64,000 bases of DNA from JACMQX01 sp044225675. Lineage in GTDB: Bacteria; Pseudomonadota; Gammaproteobacteria; Burkholderiales; Burkholderiaceae_C. Shown one piece after another: positions 24,896-35,508 of this stretch. Location: assembly GCA_044225675.1 (NCBI GenBank), contig JBGAIH010000003.1:158722-222721 (forward strand), written 5' to 3'. Under the pieces are notes generated by a model that made no database searches, was not told the DNA's origin, and was given only the letters and a program-made list of their open reading frames with translations. Both the position numbers and the translations under genes were made by a program. Each line of letters opens with the position of its first letter. Position 1 is the stretch's first letter.

Positions 24896-25071
24896 AACGT
24901 CTTGACGGCCGGGCATGGCCGAGGCCTTTCGGCCGATTGCGGGCTCACAGTCCTGACCAGACACTGACTCTGCCGGACGCCTTTGCAGCGGCGTCCTGTG
25001 AGTGCGGCCGCCGTGATGTTCCGCGATGCGGCAGCCGCTGACCATCATCCGCATAGAAAGAGTTGACAGAT

Positions 25072-25488
25072 ATGAAGCGCTCCATCCAGAAAGGCTTCAC
25101 GCTCATCGAATTGATGATCGTGGTGGCCATCATCGGCATCCTCGCCGCCGTCGCATTGCCCGCCTACCAGGACTACACGGTGCGCGCCAAGGTCAGCGAA
25201 GTTATGCTGGCAGCCTCTGCGGGCCGTACCGTCGTGTCCGAGGCCGCGATGATTGCCGGGGGATTTCCTTCGGCCCTCTCCGTCGATTCCCAGTCCTCGC
25301 GGTACGTGAGCGGGGTGAGCTACGCTGCCTCTGCGAGCACACAGGCCGTGATCACGGCCACCGCCCGCGGCGATAACGCCATCTCTGGCAGCACCATCAC
25401 GTTGTCGGGCGCGTTCGCCAACGGGCAGGTCACATGGACCTGCAGCGGAACCATATTGTCCAAGTACCGTCCGGCGAGCTGCCGCTGA
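25072..25488 (+). CDS. Type IVa pilin, first of two tandem copies
   Basis: A 138-residue prepilin: short basic leader MKRSIQKG, prepilin peptidase site G/FTLIELMIVV with Glu 5 of the mature protein, a long hydrophobic helix to AVALPAYQDYTVRAKVSE, and a C-terminal disulfide loop (WTCSGTILSKYRPASC). Mature size is typical of Neisseria/Comamonadaceae PilA. No assembly genes are nearby. I start at 25072 rather than an in-frame site 9 bases upstream because KRSIQKGF gives the normal leader. It is followed after 188 bp by a close paralog. Confidence 0.9.
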   Translation: MKRSIQKGFTLIELMIVVAIIGILAAVALPAYQDYTVRAKVSEVMLAASAGRTVVSEAAMIAGGFPSALSVDSQSSRYVSGVSYAASASTQAVITATARGDNAISGSTITLSGAFANGQVTWTCSGTILSKYRPASCR

Positions 25489-25540
25489 AGCCCGGCGGTG
25501 CTGCGGCTCTCGTTCTTTCGGCCGAGGCAGATCGACTGAT

Positions 25541-25556
25541 TGGCGACCCAGAGGCA
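25541..25556 (+). promoter_or_regulatory. Possible sigma-54 -24/-12 element before the second pilin
   Basis: TGGCGACCCAGAGGCA has GG and GC at the invariant sigma-54 spacing (10 bases between) and a good -24 half, but a poor -12 half. Pilin genes are often sigma-54 dependent. The distance to the start codon is about 120 bases, longer than usual, so this is weak. Confidence 0.25.
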
Positions 25557-25676
25557 GTTTTTGATACTGCAAATTCCGGTGGCGGCTTTGCAGAGTCATC
25601 AGAACGGGCGGACATGAGGACCCTGTTCTTGCCGGCATATCCATTTTTCTCAACTCACTGTGAATAGGACTCCAAC

Positions 25677-26102
25677 ATGAAACGCTCATTTCAAAAAGGC
25701 TTTACCCTCATCGAACTGATGATCGTGGTGGCCATCATCGGTATCCTCGCCGCTGTTGCTTTGCCTGCCTACCAGGACTACACCGTCCGCGCCAAAGTAT
25801 CCGAAGTCGTTCTGGCCGCATCTTCGGGCCGTACCATCGTGTCCGAGGCCGTCCAGGTCAATGGCGGCTTCCCCAGCACCGCCGCCCTGTCTATCCAATC
25901 CCAGTCCTCGCGCTATGTGAGCAAAGTGGAGTACGCCTCGACCGCTTCCTCCGACGGCGTGGTCACCGCAACGGCGCAGGGAGACAGCGCGATCTCCGGC
26001 AGCACCATCACGCTGTCCGGCACGATGGGCAACAACGGGCAGGTCACCTGGACCTGCGCCGGCACGATCGCCGCCAAGTTCCGTCCCGCCAGCTGCAAGT
26101 AA
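25677..26102 (+). CDS. Type IVa pilin, second tandem copy
   Basis: A 141-residue prepilin: MKRSFQKG/FTLIELMIVVAIIG, identical to the first copy through most of the N-terminal helix and AYQDYTVRAKVSEV, then diverging in the globular part (VQVNGGFPSTAALSIQSQSS versus AMIAGGFPSALSVDSQSS), with the same Cys loop (WTCAGTIAAKFRPASC). The core helix region stays similar while the exposed domain varies, as expected for surface pilins. A strong terminator follows 77 bases after the stop. Confidence 0.9.
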   Translation: MKRSFQKGFTLIELMIVVAIIGILAAVALPAYQDYTVRAKVSEVVLAASSGRTIVSEAVQVNGGFPSTAALSIQSQSSRYVSKVEYASTASSDGVVTATAQGDSAISGSTITLSGTMGNNGQVTWTCAGTIAAKFRPASCK

Positions 26103-26179
26103 AAACGTGGGCGTTGCCGGTCAGGCAAGGTCTGCGCCCTGGCGTACGCCGTCCCTCGCCGCTCAGGATTTCTCCATGA

Positions 26180-26211
26180 CCCGCCAGTTCAGGACTGGCG
26201 GGTATTTTTTT
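26180..26211 (+). terminator. Rho-independent terminator after the pilin pair
   Basis: Perfect 9-bp stem CCCGCCAGT / ACTGGCGGG around a 5-base loop, followed by TATTTTTTT. It isolates the pilin genes from puuD. Confidence 0.9.
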
Positions 26212-26271
26212 CAGGCCAGTCATCTCTGCGATCGCGATTTCCGGCCTGGCCTGTTGGACAGGTCGGTCTTT

Positions 26272-26281
26272 TTGTATACAC
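26272..26281. promoter_or_regulatory. GntR/FCD-type operator before puuD
   Basis: TTGTATACAC with the perfect TGTATACA core at 26273-26280, preceded by a T run, 130 bases before the puuD start. Identical in all ten bases to the site in the gntR-uraH gap, which supports one regulator for both. Confidence 0.55.
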
Positions 26282-26410
26282 TTTGAGGCCGACCGCAGCG
26301 GCAAGGCGCAGTTCATGCGCTTCATTCGTGGTCCGTTTTCTGCTTACAGTGTCCGCAGTGGTAAGCAGGTCGTTAGGGCTTCCCTTTCGGCTTCACATGG
26401 GAAACGCGAC

Positions 26411-27610
26411 ATGGAAAGCTATCTTCTCGACTGGGCCAATCTGCTGCTGCGCTGGGTCCACGTCATCACGGCGATCGCCTGGGTCGGCTCGTCGTTCTAC
26501 TTCGTTTTTCTGGACAGCAGCCTCACCGCGCCCGAGGACGAGGCCCTGCGCCGCGAGGGCGCCACGGGCGAGCTATGGGCGGTGCACGGGGGCGGCTTCT
26601 ACCATCCGGTGAAGTACGCGGTGGCTCCGCCTCGTCTGCCAAGCCATCTGCACTGGTTCTTCTGGGAGAGCTACAGCACCTGGCTGTCGGGCTTTGCGCT
26701 GTTCACCGTTTCCTACATCTGGAACGCCAGCACCTACCTGATCGACAAGACGCTGGTCAACTGGTCGCCCGGCGCGGCCATCGGCGTGGCGCTGTCGTTC
26801 CTGGTGGTGTTCTGGATCCTGTACGACGCGATCTGCCAGATCTTCGGCAAGCGCAAGCACGGTGATGCCATCGTCGGCGCTCTGGTGTTCGTGCTCGTGT
26901 GCGTCGCGTCGTGGCTGGCCTGTCACTGGTTCGCTGGGCGCGCGGCCTTCCTGCTGGTGGGCGCCATGATCGCCACCGCCATGAGCGCCAACGTGTTCTT
27001 CTGGATCATCCCGGGCCAGAAGAAGGTGATCGCGTCGATCAAGGCGGGCGAGCCGGTCGACCCCATTCACGGTCAGCGCGGCAAGCAGCGCAGCGTGCAC
27101 AACACCTACTTCACGCTGCCGGTGCTGTTTGCCATGCTGTCGAACCACTACAGCTTCACCTGGGGGCATCCGCAGAACTGGCTGGTGCTCATCCTGATGA
27201 TGTTCGCGGGCGCAGCCATCCGCCAGTTCTTCGTCATGCGCCATGGCTACAAGCTCGGGCGCAACGGGCATCCGATCGGCTATGCGCTGGCCGGCCTCGT
27301 GGTGCTGGCGGGGGTGATCGTCTGGATGAAGCCGCAGCCTGCCGCCGCGCCGGCCGCCGGGGCCCGGGCCGTGACCTATGCCGACCTGCGGCCCGTGCTC
27401 GAGCAGCGCTGCTACAGCTGCCATGGCGCCCAGGTGCAGATGAAGAACGTGCGGCTGGACTCCCCCGAGGGCGTGCGCCAGCATGCCCAGGCGATGTACC
27501 AGCAGGTGGTCGTGACGCGGCTCATGCCGATGAACAACGCAACGGGCATCACCGATGCCGAGCGTGCGCTGGTTGCGCAGTGGTTCCAGGGCGGGGCGCC
27601 CCTGCCCTGA
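26411..27610 (+). CDS. puuD: Membrane-bound urate hydroxylase PuuD with C-terminal cytochrome c domain
   Basis: A 399-residue inner-membrane protein that oxidises urate to 5-hydroxyisourate, passing electrons to a C-terminal cytochrome c domain rather than making hydrogen peroxide like soluble uricases. It has about eight hydrophobic segments (first at 10-30, LLLRWVHVITAIAWVGSSFY), conserved His such as H17 and those in NTYFTLPVLFAMLSNHYSFTWGH, and a haem c site CYSCH at 334-338 with the Met ligand likely in RLMPMNNATGITDAE. I use the ATG at 26411; the frame is open 96 bases further, but MESYLLDWANLLLRW matches family N-termini. Supplies the substrate of UraH. Confidence 0.9.
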   Translation: MESYLLDWANLLLRWVHVITAIAWVGSSFYFVFLDSSLTAPEDEALRREGATGELWAVHGGGFYHPVKYAVAPPRLPSHLHWFFWESYSTWLSGFALFTVSYIWNASTYLIDKTLVNWSPGAAIGVALSFLVVFWILYDAICQIFGKRKHGDAIVGALVFVLVCVASWLACHWFAGRAAFLLVGAMIATAMSANVFFWIIPGQKKVIASIKAGEPVDPIHGQRGKQRSVHNTYFTLPVLFAMLSNHYSFTWGHPQNWLVLILMMFAGAAIRQFFVMRHGYKLGRNGHPIGYALAGLVVLAGVIVWMKPQPAAAPAAGARAVTYADLRPVLEQRCYSCHGAQVQMKNVRLDSPEGVRQHAQAMYQQVVVTRLMPMNNATGITDAERALVAQWFQGGAPLP

Positions 27611-27779
27611 GCAGCGCGCGTCGGGTGAGGGCGCGAGAGGCCTTGCCTGCGGAGTCCAGCGGATGCCCTGAATCGGTGGAGGATCGCCAGCGAAGGGTTA
27701 CCAAGCGGTTACCAGTTGCGCCTGTGCGCCGTGCAGCACCCCCCGGGCGCGTCACAATGGCGGCTGGAGACATTCACCC

Positions 27780-29126
27780 ATGACCGCGTCCTTTCTCGAC
27801 CGCCCCGACACCGCCTGTCCAGACCCCGCCCAGCAGCCCCGCCAGTTCCTCGAATACCTGTACGCCGCAGCCGTGCGGCGCGCGCTTCCCCTGCACACGC
27901 TCGGGCCCTGCCTGCCGCCGCCGCCGAAGGGGCGAACGATCGTCATCGGCGCCGGCAAGGCCGGCGGGTCGATGGCCCAGGCCGTCGAGGCGCTGTGGCC
28001 CGCCGAGGCACCCCTGGAGGGCCTGGTGGTCACGCGCTACGGACACATCCCGCCCCGGCCGTCCGGCCTGGCCACACGCATCGAACTGGTGGAAGCCGCG
28101 CACCCGGTGCCGGACGCGGCCGGCCTGGATGCGGCGCGCCGCATGCTGGCGCGGGTCCAGGGCCTGACGGCCGACGATCTCGTGCTGTGCCTGATCTCGG
28201 GCGGCGGCTCCGCGCTTCTCACCCTGCCGGCCGAAGGCCTCACGCTGGCCGACAAGCAGGCCGTCAACAAGGCCCTGCTCGACAGCGGCGCGAACATCTC
28301 CGAGATGAACTGCGTGCGCAAGCACCTCTCGCGCATCAAGGGCGGCCGGCTGGCGGCGGCGTGTGCGCCCGCGCGCGTCGTTACCCTCACCATCAGCGAC
28401 GTCCCGGGCGACGATCCGTCGATCATCGCCAGCGGCCCGACAGTGCCCGATGCGACGACCTGCGCCGATGCGATCGCCATCCTGCGCCGCTATCGCATTG
28501 CCGTGCCCCCGGCCGTGATGGCGCAGCTCGAGCAAGGCGCGCTGGAAACGCCCAAGCCTGGCGACCCGGCGTTCGGCGGCCACGAAGTCCACATGATCGC
28601 CACGCCGCAGCAGTCGCTCGAAGCGGCAGCGCAGGCGGCCCGGGCCGCCGGCCTGCAGGCGCACGTGCTGAGCGACGAGATCGAAGGCGAGTCGCGCGAG
28701 GTCGGCAAGGTCCATGCGGCCATCGCGCGCGCCGTCGCGCGGGGCACGGGCGCGTTTTCCAGGCCCTGCGTCATCCTCTCGGGCGGTGAGACGACTGTCA
28801 CGATCCGTCCCCGGCGCGAAGGTGCCGCGCGTGGGCGCGGCGGCCGAGCAGGCGAGTTCTGCATGGGCCTGGCCCAGGCGCTGCAAGGGCAGACGGGCGT
28901 GCACGCGCTGGCGGCCGACACCGACGGCATCGACGGCGTCGAGGACAACGCCGGCGCCTTCGTCGCGCCCGACACCCTGGCGCGCGCATCGGCGCTCGGG
29001 CTCAAGCTCGACGATCATCTCGACCGCAATGACGCCTACGGCTACTTCGATGCCATCGGCGATCTGGTGGTCACCGGCCCGACGCACACCAACGTGAACG
29101 ACTTCCGCGCGATGCTGGTGATGTGA
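27780..29126 (+). CDS. Glycerate kinase type 2 / hydroxypyruvate reductase-like (GckA/TtuD, MOFRL) protein
   Basis: A 448-residue GK-II enzyme that phosphorylates glycerate to 2-phosphoglycerate; older annotations call it hydroxypyruvate reductase TtuD. N-terminal DUF4147 domain: IVIGAGKAGGSMAQAVE, VVTRYGHIP, HPVPDAAGLDAARRML, CLISGGGSALL, INEMNCVRKHLS-like stretch (ISEMNCVRKHLSRIKGG). C-terminal MOFRL domain: ILSGGETTVTI, GGRAGEFCMGLA, ALAADTDGIDGVEDNAGAF and DPTHTNVNDF-like ending (GPTHTNVNDFRAMLV). In this setting it can return glyoxylate carbon from purine breakdown to central metabolism through glycerate. Confidence 0.85.
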   Translation: MTASFLDRPDTACPDPAQQPRQFLEYLYAAAVRRALPLHTLGPCLPPPPKGRTIVIGAGKAGGSMAQAVEALWPAEAPLEGLVVTRYGHIPPRPSGLATRIELVEAAHPVPDAAGLDAARRMLARVQGLTADDLVLCLISGGGSALLTLPAEGLTLADKQAVNKALLDSGANISEMNCVRKHLSRIKGGRLAAACAPARVVTLTISDVPGDDPSIIASGPTVPDATTCADAIAILRRYRIAVPPAVMAQLEQGALETPKPGDPAFGGHEVHMIATPQQSLEAAAQAARAAGLQAHVLSDEIEGESREVGKVHAAIARAVARGTGAFSRPCVILSGGETTVTIRPRREGAARGRGGRAGEFCMGLAQALQGQTGVHALAADTDGIDGVEDNAGAFVAPDTLARASALGLKLDDHLDRNDAYGYFDAIGDLVVTGPTHTNVNDFRAMLVM

Positions 29127-29149
29127 AGGGAGGGCGGCGCGTGCCCCGC

Positions 29150-29572
29150 TCACTCGCAGAGCGAGCGGATCTCCGGCGGAATCGGCACGGCGCGAATGCC
29201 GTTTTTGCCATCGTTGCGGCGGGCCGCGAAGATGCGCACTTCCTCGCACTCCAGGATCAGGTCGTCGCCGCGCATCACGCGATAGGCCTGCACGAAGCTC
29301 TTGTCGCGCCATTCTTTGACCGAGACGTGCAGTGACAGCGTGTCGCCGTAGCTGGCGGTCTTGACGAACTGCGCATGCGTGTCCACCAGCGGCGTGCCGA
29401 ACACGCCCAGCGTCTTTTCCGTCTCGTGCCATGGCGGCACGCCGCAGGCGATGAAGAAATGCCGCGACGCCGCGTCGATCCAGCGGAAGAAGTTGGGAAA
29501 CCAGACGATGCCGGCCGGATCGCAATCGCCGAACTCGACGCGCTGGGTGTAGATGATTTCCTTGGAGGCCAT
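29150..29572 (-). CDS. Acyl-CoA thioesterase, 4-hydroxybenzoyl-CoA thioesterase-like
   Basis: A 140-residue hot-dog protein. The active-site segment VEFGDCDPAGIVWFPNFFRWIDAASR carries the catalytic Asp of the 4HBT family in its usual DxDPAGIV-type context, and TYGDTLSLHVSVKEW-like strands follow (ASYGDTLSLHVSVKEW). I start at the ATG at 29570-29572 (MASKEIIYTQRV); a longer frame adds 17 poor residues. Acts on an aromatic or short acyl-CoA in the cytoplasm; substrate not known. Confidence 0.85.
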   Translation of the reverse strand: MASKEIIYTQRVEFGDCDPAGIVWFPNFFRWIDAASRHFFIACGVPPWHETEKTLGVFGTPLVDTHAQFVKTASYGDTLSLHVSVKEWRDKSFVQAYRVMRGDDLILECEEVRIFAARRNDGKNGIRAVPIPPEIRSLCE

Positions 29573-29650
29573 GAAGCGGGCTCGTGACTGTGGCAACCCG
29601 CGCATTGTCGCAGCCGTCGCCACACCCGCAGGGCCCCAGAGCGATGGGCC

Positions 29651-29717
29651 GTAGGAGCGGGCTGACAGGCAGGCGCGGCCTCGCCCGGCTGCAACTTCAA
29701 GAGGCGGCTCTTAAGGT
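29651..29717 (+). promoter_or_regulatory. Possible activator site and -10 of the CsbD gene
   Basis: GTAGGA at 29651-29656 is the reverse complement of the TCCTAC box found before two small-protein genes at 51892 and 53395. Here a CTTAAGGT (-10-like, 29710-29717) follows after 53 bases, one helical turn more than the 43 there. Suggestive only. Confidence 0.2.
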
Positions 29718-29764
29718 AGAGGTTCGCAAGTTCTCCAACCCGTTTCTCATTGAAAGGACACATC

Positions 29765-29965
29765 ATGAACAAGGACCAGATCAAGGGCAAGACCAAGGAA
29801 ATCGCCGGCGAAGTGCAGGAGCACGTGGGCCGCTGGACCGGTAACGAAAGCCAGGAAGCCAAGGGCCACGCGCGCGAGCAGGCCGGCAAGGCGCAGAAGC
29901 AGGCCGGTGACGTCAAGGAAGCCGTGGAAGACGCGGCGGATGCTGCCAAGCGCAAGCTGCCCTGA
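29765..29965 (+). CDS. CsbD family stress-response protein
   Basis: A 66-residue hydrophilic Lys/Glu/Ala/Gln-rich protein with the CsbD start MNKDQIKGKTKEIAGEVQEHVGRWTGN and a tail of AGKAQKQAGDVKEAVEDA repeats, predicted largely helical or disordered. Family members are induced by general stress and stationary phase; their mechanism is unknown. AAAGGAC lies 6 bases before the ATG at 29765, deciding against an in-frame start 15 bases earlier. Confidence 0.9.
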   Translation: MNKDQIKGKTKEIAGEVQEHVGRWTGNESQEAKGHAREQAGKAQKQAGDVKEAVEDAADAAKRKLP

Positions 29966-30075
29966 CGGGCGCGCATCCGTGATGCGCCGCGCTCAAGAGC
30001 GCATCACTCTCGCTGCAAGCCGACCGAACAGCCCGTGAGCGGTGCTTGCGGGATTCACAGGCTCGCAGCAGGCCT

Positions 30076-30139
30076 GAACAGGCGCGGCGGAACTTGTTGA
30101 CCGCCGCGCCTGTTCCCACGTGTGTGGATCTCACGTGGG
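30076..30139. repeat. Two adjacent strong hairpins in the csbD-MFS gap
   Basis: First: GAACAGGCGCGGCGG at 30076-30090 pairs perfectly with CCGCCGCGCCTGTTC at 30101-30115 (15-bp stem, 10-base loop). Second: CCCACGTG at 30115-30122 pairs with CACGTGGG at 30132-30139 (loop 9). Neither is followed by a clear T run (TAGTTTT follows the second). CGTACGTACG at 30156-30165 is a further palindrome. The 375-base gap 29966-30340 contains no gene I can support. Confidence 0.6.
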
Positions 30140-30340
30140 TAGTTTTCACGTAGGTCGTACGTACGTTCACGCGTGCGTCATGCCCTCCACCCCTACGCTG
30201 GTTGCGGTTGCGTTCGGCAGTCGCCTGCACGCCCCACGCCTGCTCGGCGTCGCTTCATCACATGTCCGCTTGTGGCGAATGCCAAGGCCGTGACGCCCTC
30301 ACAATCGTTGCTTTCCACGACGATTTCAGGTGGGGCCCTC

Positions 30341-31564
30341 ATGCCTGCAACGCTTCCCAAATCCTTCCATGTCCTCGCGTGGGCCAACCTGGCGGCCCAG
30401 TCGGCCGAGCAGCTGAGCCTCGCGGCGGTGCCCATCGTCGCCGTGCTGGCGCTGGGGGCCGGGGCGGGTGAAATCGGCCTGCTGGCCACGCTGCAGACGC
30501 TTCCCTTCCTGCTGCTGTCGATGCCGCTGGGCCTGCTGGCGGACCGCAGCTCCCGTCGCGCCCTGATGATCGGCTCCGAGGCTCTGCGGGCTCTGTCGCT
30601 GCTGGGCCTGCTGCTGGCGGTCTGGCTCGAGGCGCTGTCGGTTCCGCTGCTGGCCGCTCTCGGCTTCCTCGGCGCCATCGGCACGGTGGGCTTCAGCGTC
30701 GCGGCGCCGGCCGCCGTGCCGGGGCTCGTGCCGCGCGAGTTGCTGGGTCGCGCCAACGGCAGGCTGGAGCTGGCCCGCAGCATCGCCTATGCCGCAGGCC
30801 CAGCGCTGGCCGGTGCCTTGGTGGCCTGGGCCGGTGCGTCGTCGGCCTTCACCCTGGCCGCCGTGCTGTCGGTGGCGGCCGTGGCTCTGCTGATGCGGCT
30901 TGCGTCCGCACCGCAGGCGCCCGCCGCGCCGCGCCATCCGCTGCTCGAACTGCGCGAAGGCGCGGCCTTCGTGTGGCGGCATGCCTTGCTGCGACCGATC
31001 CTGCTTACGGCCATTGTCTGGAACATCGCATGGTTCGTGCTGCAGGCGGCCTACGTGCCCTATGCCGTCCGCGCGCTGGGCCTGTCGGCCGCCCAGGTGG
31101 GCACCACGCTGGCCGCCTATGGCGTGGGCATGATCGCGGGCGCACTGGCGGCGCCGCGCCTGGTGGCGGCCATGCCTTTCGGCCGCGCCATCCAGTTCGG
31201 TCCGGTCGTCTCGGTGCTGGCTTCGGCCACCATGGCCGCCACGCTGCTCCTGCCCTTGAGCGCGCTGGCGGTGGCTTCATTCTTCCTCTTCGGCTTCGGA
31301 CCGATTCTCTGGACGATCACCTCCACCACGCTGCGTCAGACCGTCACCCCGGACGCGACGCTCGGCCGCGTCTCGGCGATCTTCCTCACGGTCAATGCCG
31401 GCGTGCGGCCGCTTGGCGCGGCGTTGGGCGGCTTCGTCGGTGCGCAGTGGGGCGAGGCAGCCTGCCTGCTGCTGGCCCTGGCGGGCTTTGTCTTGCAGGC
31501 CGTGGTGATCGTGGCCTCGCCGGTGAGCCGGCTCGCCGGCCTGCCAGCCGGGCCGGAGCACTGA
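30341..31564 (+). CDS. Major facilitator superfamily transporter (drug/enterobactin-type efflux)
   Basis: A 407-residue membrane protein with about 12 hydrophobic segments. The loop between helices 2 and 3 has the MFS signature GLLADRSSRRALMIGSEALRA. The N-terminus FHVLAWANLAAQSAEQLSLAAVPIVAVLALG and the ELLGRANGRLELARSIAYAAGPALAG segment are typical of the EntS/DHA3-like efflux group. GGTGGGG lies upstream of the ATG; the frame is open for another 168 bases, but those codons look like intergenic sequence. Substrate unknown. Confidence 0.8.
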   Translation: MPATLPKSFHVLAWANLAAQSAEQLSLAAVPIVAVLALGAGAGEIGLLATLQTLPFLLLSMPLGLLADRSSRRALMIGSEALRALSLLGLLLAVWLEALSVPLLAALGFLGAIGTVGFSVAAPAAVPGLVPRELLGRANGRLELARSIAYAAGPALAGALVAWAGASSAFTLAAVLSVAAVALLMRLASAPQAPAAPRHPLLELREGAAFVWRHALLRPILLTAIVWNIAWFVLQAAYVPYAVRALGLSAAQVGTTLAAYGVGMIAGALAAPRLVAAMPFGRAIQFGPVVSVLASATMAATLLLPLSALAVASFFLFGFGPILWTITSTTLRQTVTPDATLGRVSAIFLTVNAGVRPLGAALGGFVGAQWGEAACLLLALAGFVLQAVVIVASPVSRLAGLPAGPEH

Positions 31565-31606
31565 CCGGCTCACACGCGAGCCCGACCGCCTCAGCGCGTC
31601 GGTGCC

Positions 31607-33915
31607 TCAGCGGCGCAGCGCCTTGAGCACGTTCTCGGCGGTGGCGGGTGCATCCATCTCCACCACCGAGCCCGGTCCGCGGGCGGCGGCAACGGCTTCG
31701 CGCAGTGCCTCCCACACGCTGATGGCCAGCATGAAGGGCGGCTCGCCCACGGCCTTGCTGCCGAATACGTTGTCCTCGCGATTGGGCTCGGGCCACAGTG
31801 CGACCTTGAAGTGCGCGGGAATGTCGCCGGTGGCCGGGATCTTGTAGGTGCTCGGCGCGTGCGTGCTCAGACGGCCCTTGGCGTTCCACACCAGCTGCTC
31901 GGTGGTGAGCCAGCCCATGCCCTGCACGAACCCGCCTTCGATCTGGCCGATGTCGATCGCCGGGTTGATGCTGCGCCCCACGTCATGCAGGATGTCGACC
32001 TTGAGCACGCGGCTCTCGCCGGTCAGCGTGTCGATCGCCACTTCGGTGCAGGCCGCGCCGTAGGCGAAGTAATAGAACGGCCGGCCCGTGAGGGTGGTCT
32101 TGTCGTAGTGGATCTTGGGCGTGCGGTAGAAGCCGTCGCTCCACAGCTGGATGCGGTTGGTGTACGCGGTGGACACCACGTCGGCAAAGCGCCGCGTGGT
32201 CTTTGGCGTGATGACCTGCCCGCCCTCGAAGCGCACCGCGCCCGCGCCGCAGCCGTCGAGCCCCGCCACGTAGGCCGCGATGTTGTCGCGCACGTTGCGC
32301 GCCGCGAACTGCGCTGCGCGGCCGTTGAGGTCCGTGCCGCTGGAAGCCGCCGTGGCGCTGGCATTGGGCACCTTGCTGGTGTCGGCTGCCGTGGCGATCA
32401 CGCTTGCAAAGGGCACGCCCAGCTCGTCGGCCACGACCTGGGCGATCTTGGTGTTCAGGCCCTGGCCCATCTCGGTGCCGCCATGGTTCACCATCACGCT
32501 GCCGTCGGTGTACACATGCACCAGCGCGCCGGCCTGGTTGAACTGCGTGGCGGTGAACGAGATGCCGAACTTGACCGGCGTGAGCGCAATGCCCCGGCGG
32601 AGCACCGGACTGCGCGCGTTCCACTCGGCGATCGCGGCGCGCCGCTCGCGGTAGCGGGCATCGCGCGCCAGCGTGTCCAACAGCGGCTCGAGGATGTTGT
32701 CCTCCACCTTCATCTGGTAATGCGTCACGTCGCGTTCGCCCACGCCATACAGATTGCGGCGCCGCACCTCCAGCGGGTCCAGACCGAGATGGCGCGCGAT
32801 GTCGCCCAGGATGGTCTCGATCGCGATCACGCCCTGCGGCCCGCCGAATCCGCGGAAGGCCGTGTGGCTCTGCGTGTTGAGCTTGCAGCGGTACGACGTG
32901 ATGTCCACGTCCTCCAGGAAGTAGGCGTTGTCGCTGTGGAAGACCGCGCGGTCGGCCACCGGGCCGCTCAGGTCGGCCGAGAAGCCGCAGTTGGCCGCCA
33001 GCATCAGCTCCAGCCCGCACAGGCGGCCGGCGCCGTCAAAGCCCACCGTGTACTCGTATTCGAAGGGGTGGCGCTTGCCGGTGACCATGAAGTCGTCGTC
33101 GCGGTCCAGCCGCATCTTGACGGGCGCGCCGAGCTTGCGCGCGGCCAGCGTGGCCCACACCGCCAGATGCCCTGCCTGCGTCTCCTTGCCGCCAAAGCCG
33201 CCGCCCATGCGCCGGCATTCGACGCGCACCGCGTGGTTGGCAATGCCCAGCGCATGCGACACCCAGTGCTGGATTTCGCCGGGATGCTGCGTGCTCGAAT
33301 GAATGACCCATTGGCCCTGTTCCTGCGGCACGGCGTAGGCGATCTGGCCTTCGAGATAGAAGTGCTCCTGTCCGCCGACCTCGAAGGCGCCGTGCAGCGT
33401 GTGCGGCGCGCGACCGATGGCGCCTGCCGCGTCGCCGCGCGTCACGCGCACCGGCGGCAGCACGAAGCTCCTGGCCTGCAGCGCGTCGCGCACCGTGAGC
33501 ACCGCCGGCAGCGCCTCGATGTCCAGGAGCACCTTGCGCGCGGCGCGGCGCGCCTGCATCACGGTGTCGGCCACGACCAGGGCGACGACCTGGCCGACGT
33601 GTTCCACCGTGCCTGAGGCGAGGATCGGCTCGTCATGCACGAAGGTCGCCAGCAGGGGGTCGCCCGGAATGTCGGTATGCGTCACGATGCCGCGCACCCC
33701 CGGCATGGCCAGGGCCGCGCGCGCGTCCACGCCCTTCAGGCGCCCGTGGGCGATGGGCGAGAGAACCGGCGCCGCATGCAGCGTGCCGCGAATCTCGGGG
33801 ATGTCATCGACATAGGTGGCGGCGCCAGCCACCTGCGCGCGGGCGCTCTCGTGGGCCTGCGAGGTGCCGGCTGCGCCGGCCTGCGGCGCACGGGCGGCAA
33901 AGCTGTCGGGCGCAT

Positions 33916-33919
<4 letters not shown>
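31607..33919 (-). CDS. xdhB: Xanthine dehydrogenase molybdopterin-binding subunit
   Basis: A 770-residue large subunit that binds the molybdenum cofactor and oxidises hypoxanthine and xanthine to urate. Cofactor motifs: RRMGGGFGGKETQAGH, TAFRGFGGPQG (with the substrate Arg), GTEMGQGLNTKIAQVVADEL, ATAASSGTDLNG, and the catalytic Glu in FGSKAVGEPPFML near the C-terminus. The N-terminal ESARAQVAGAATYVDDIPE is typical of bacterial XdhB. Its start overlaps the xdhA stop by 4 bases, so the subunits are coupled. The gene runs toward the MFS gene, which it meets tail to tail. Confidence 0.93.
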
Positions 33920-35418
<1,499 letters not shown>

Positions 35419-35508
35419 GTCGATGGAAGTATGGGGGATTCGGCGGAGTTCCGGGGACGCACCAGCGCCTGGCTTGCAAGGGTAGTGCGGCCCGAAGGCC
35501 CCCGACAT

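Noticed and set aside
29968..29984. GCGCATC-CGT-GATGCGC hairpin just after csbD as a terminator
   Set aside because: Perfect 7-bp stem but followed by GC-rich sequence rather than a T run.
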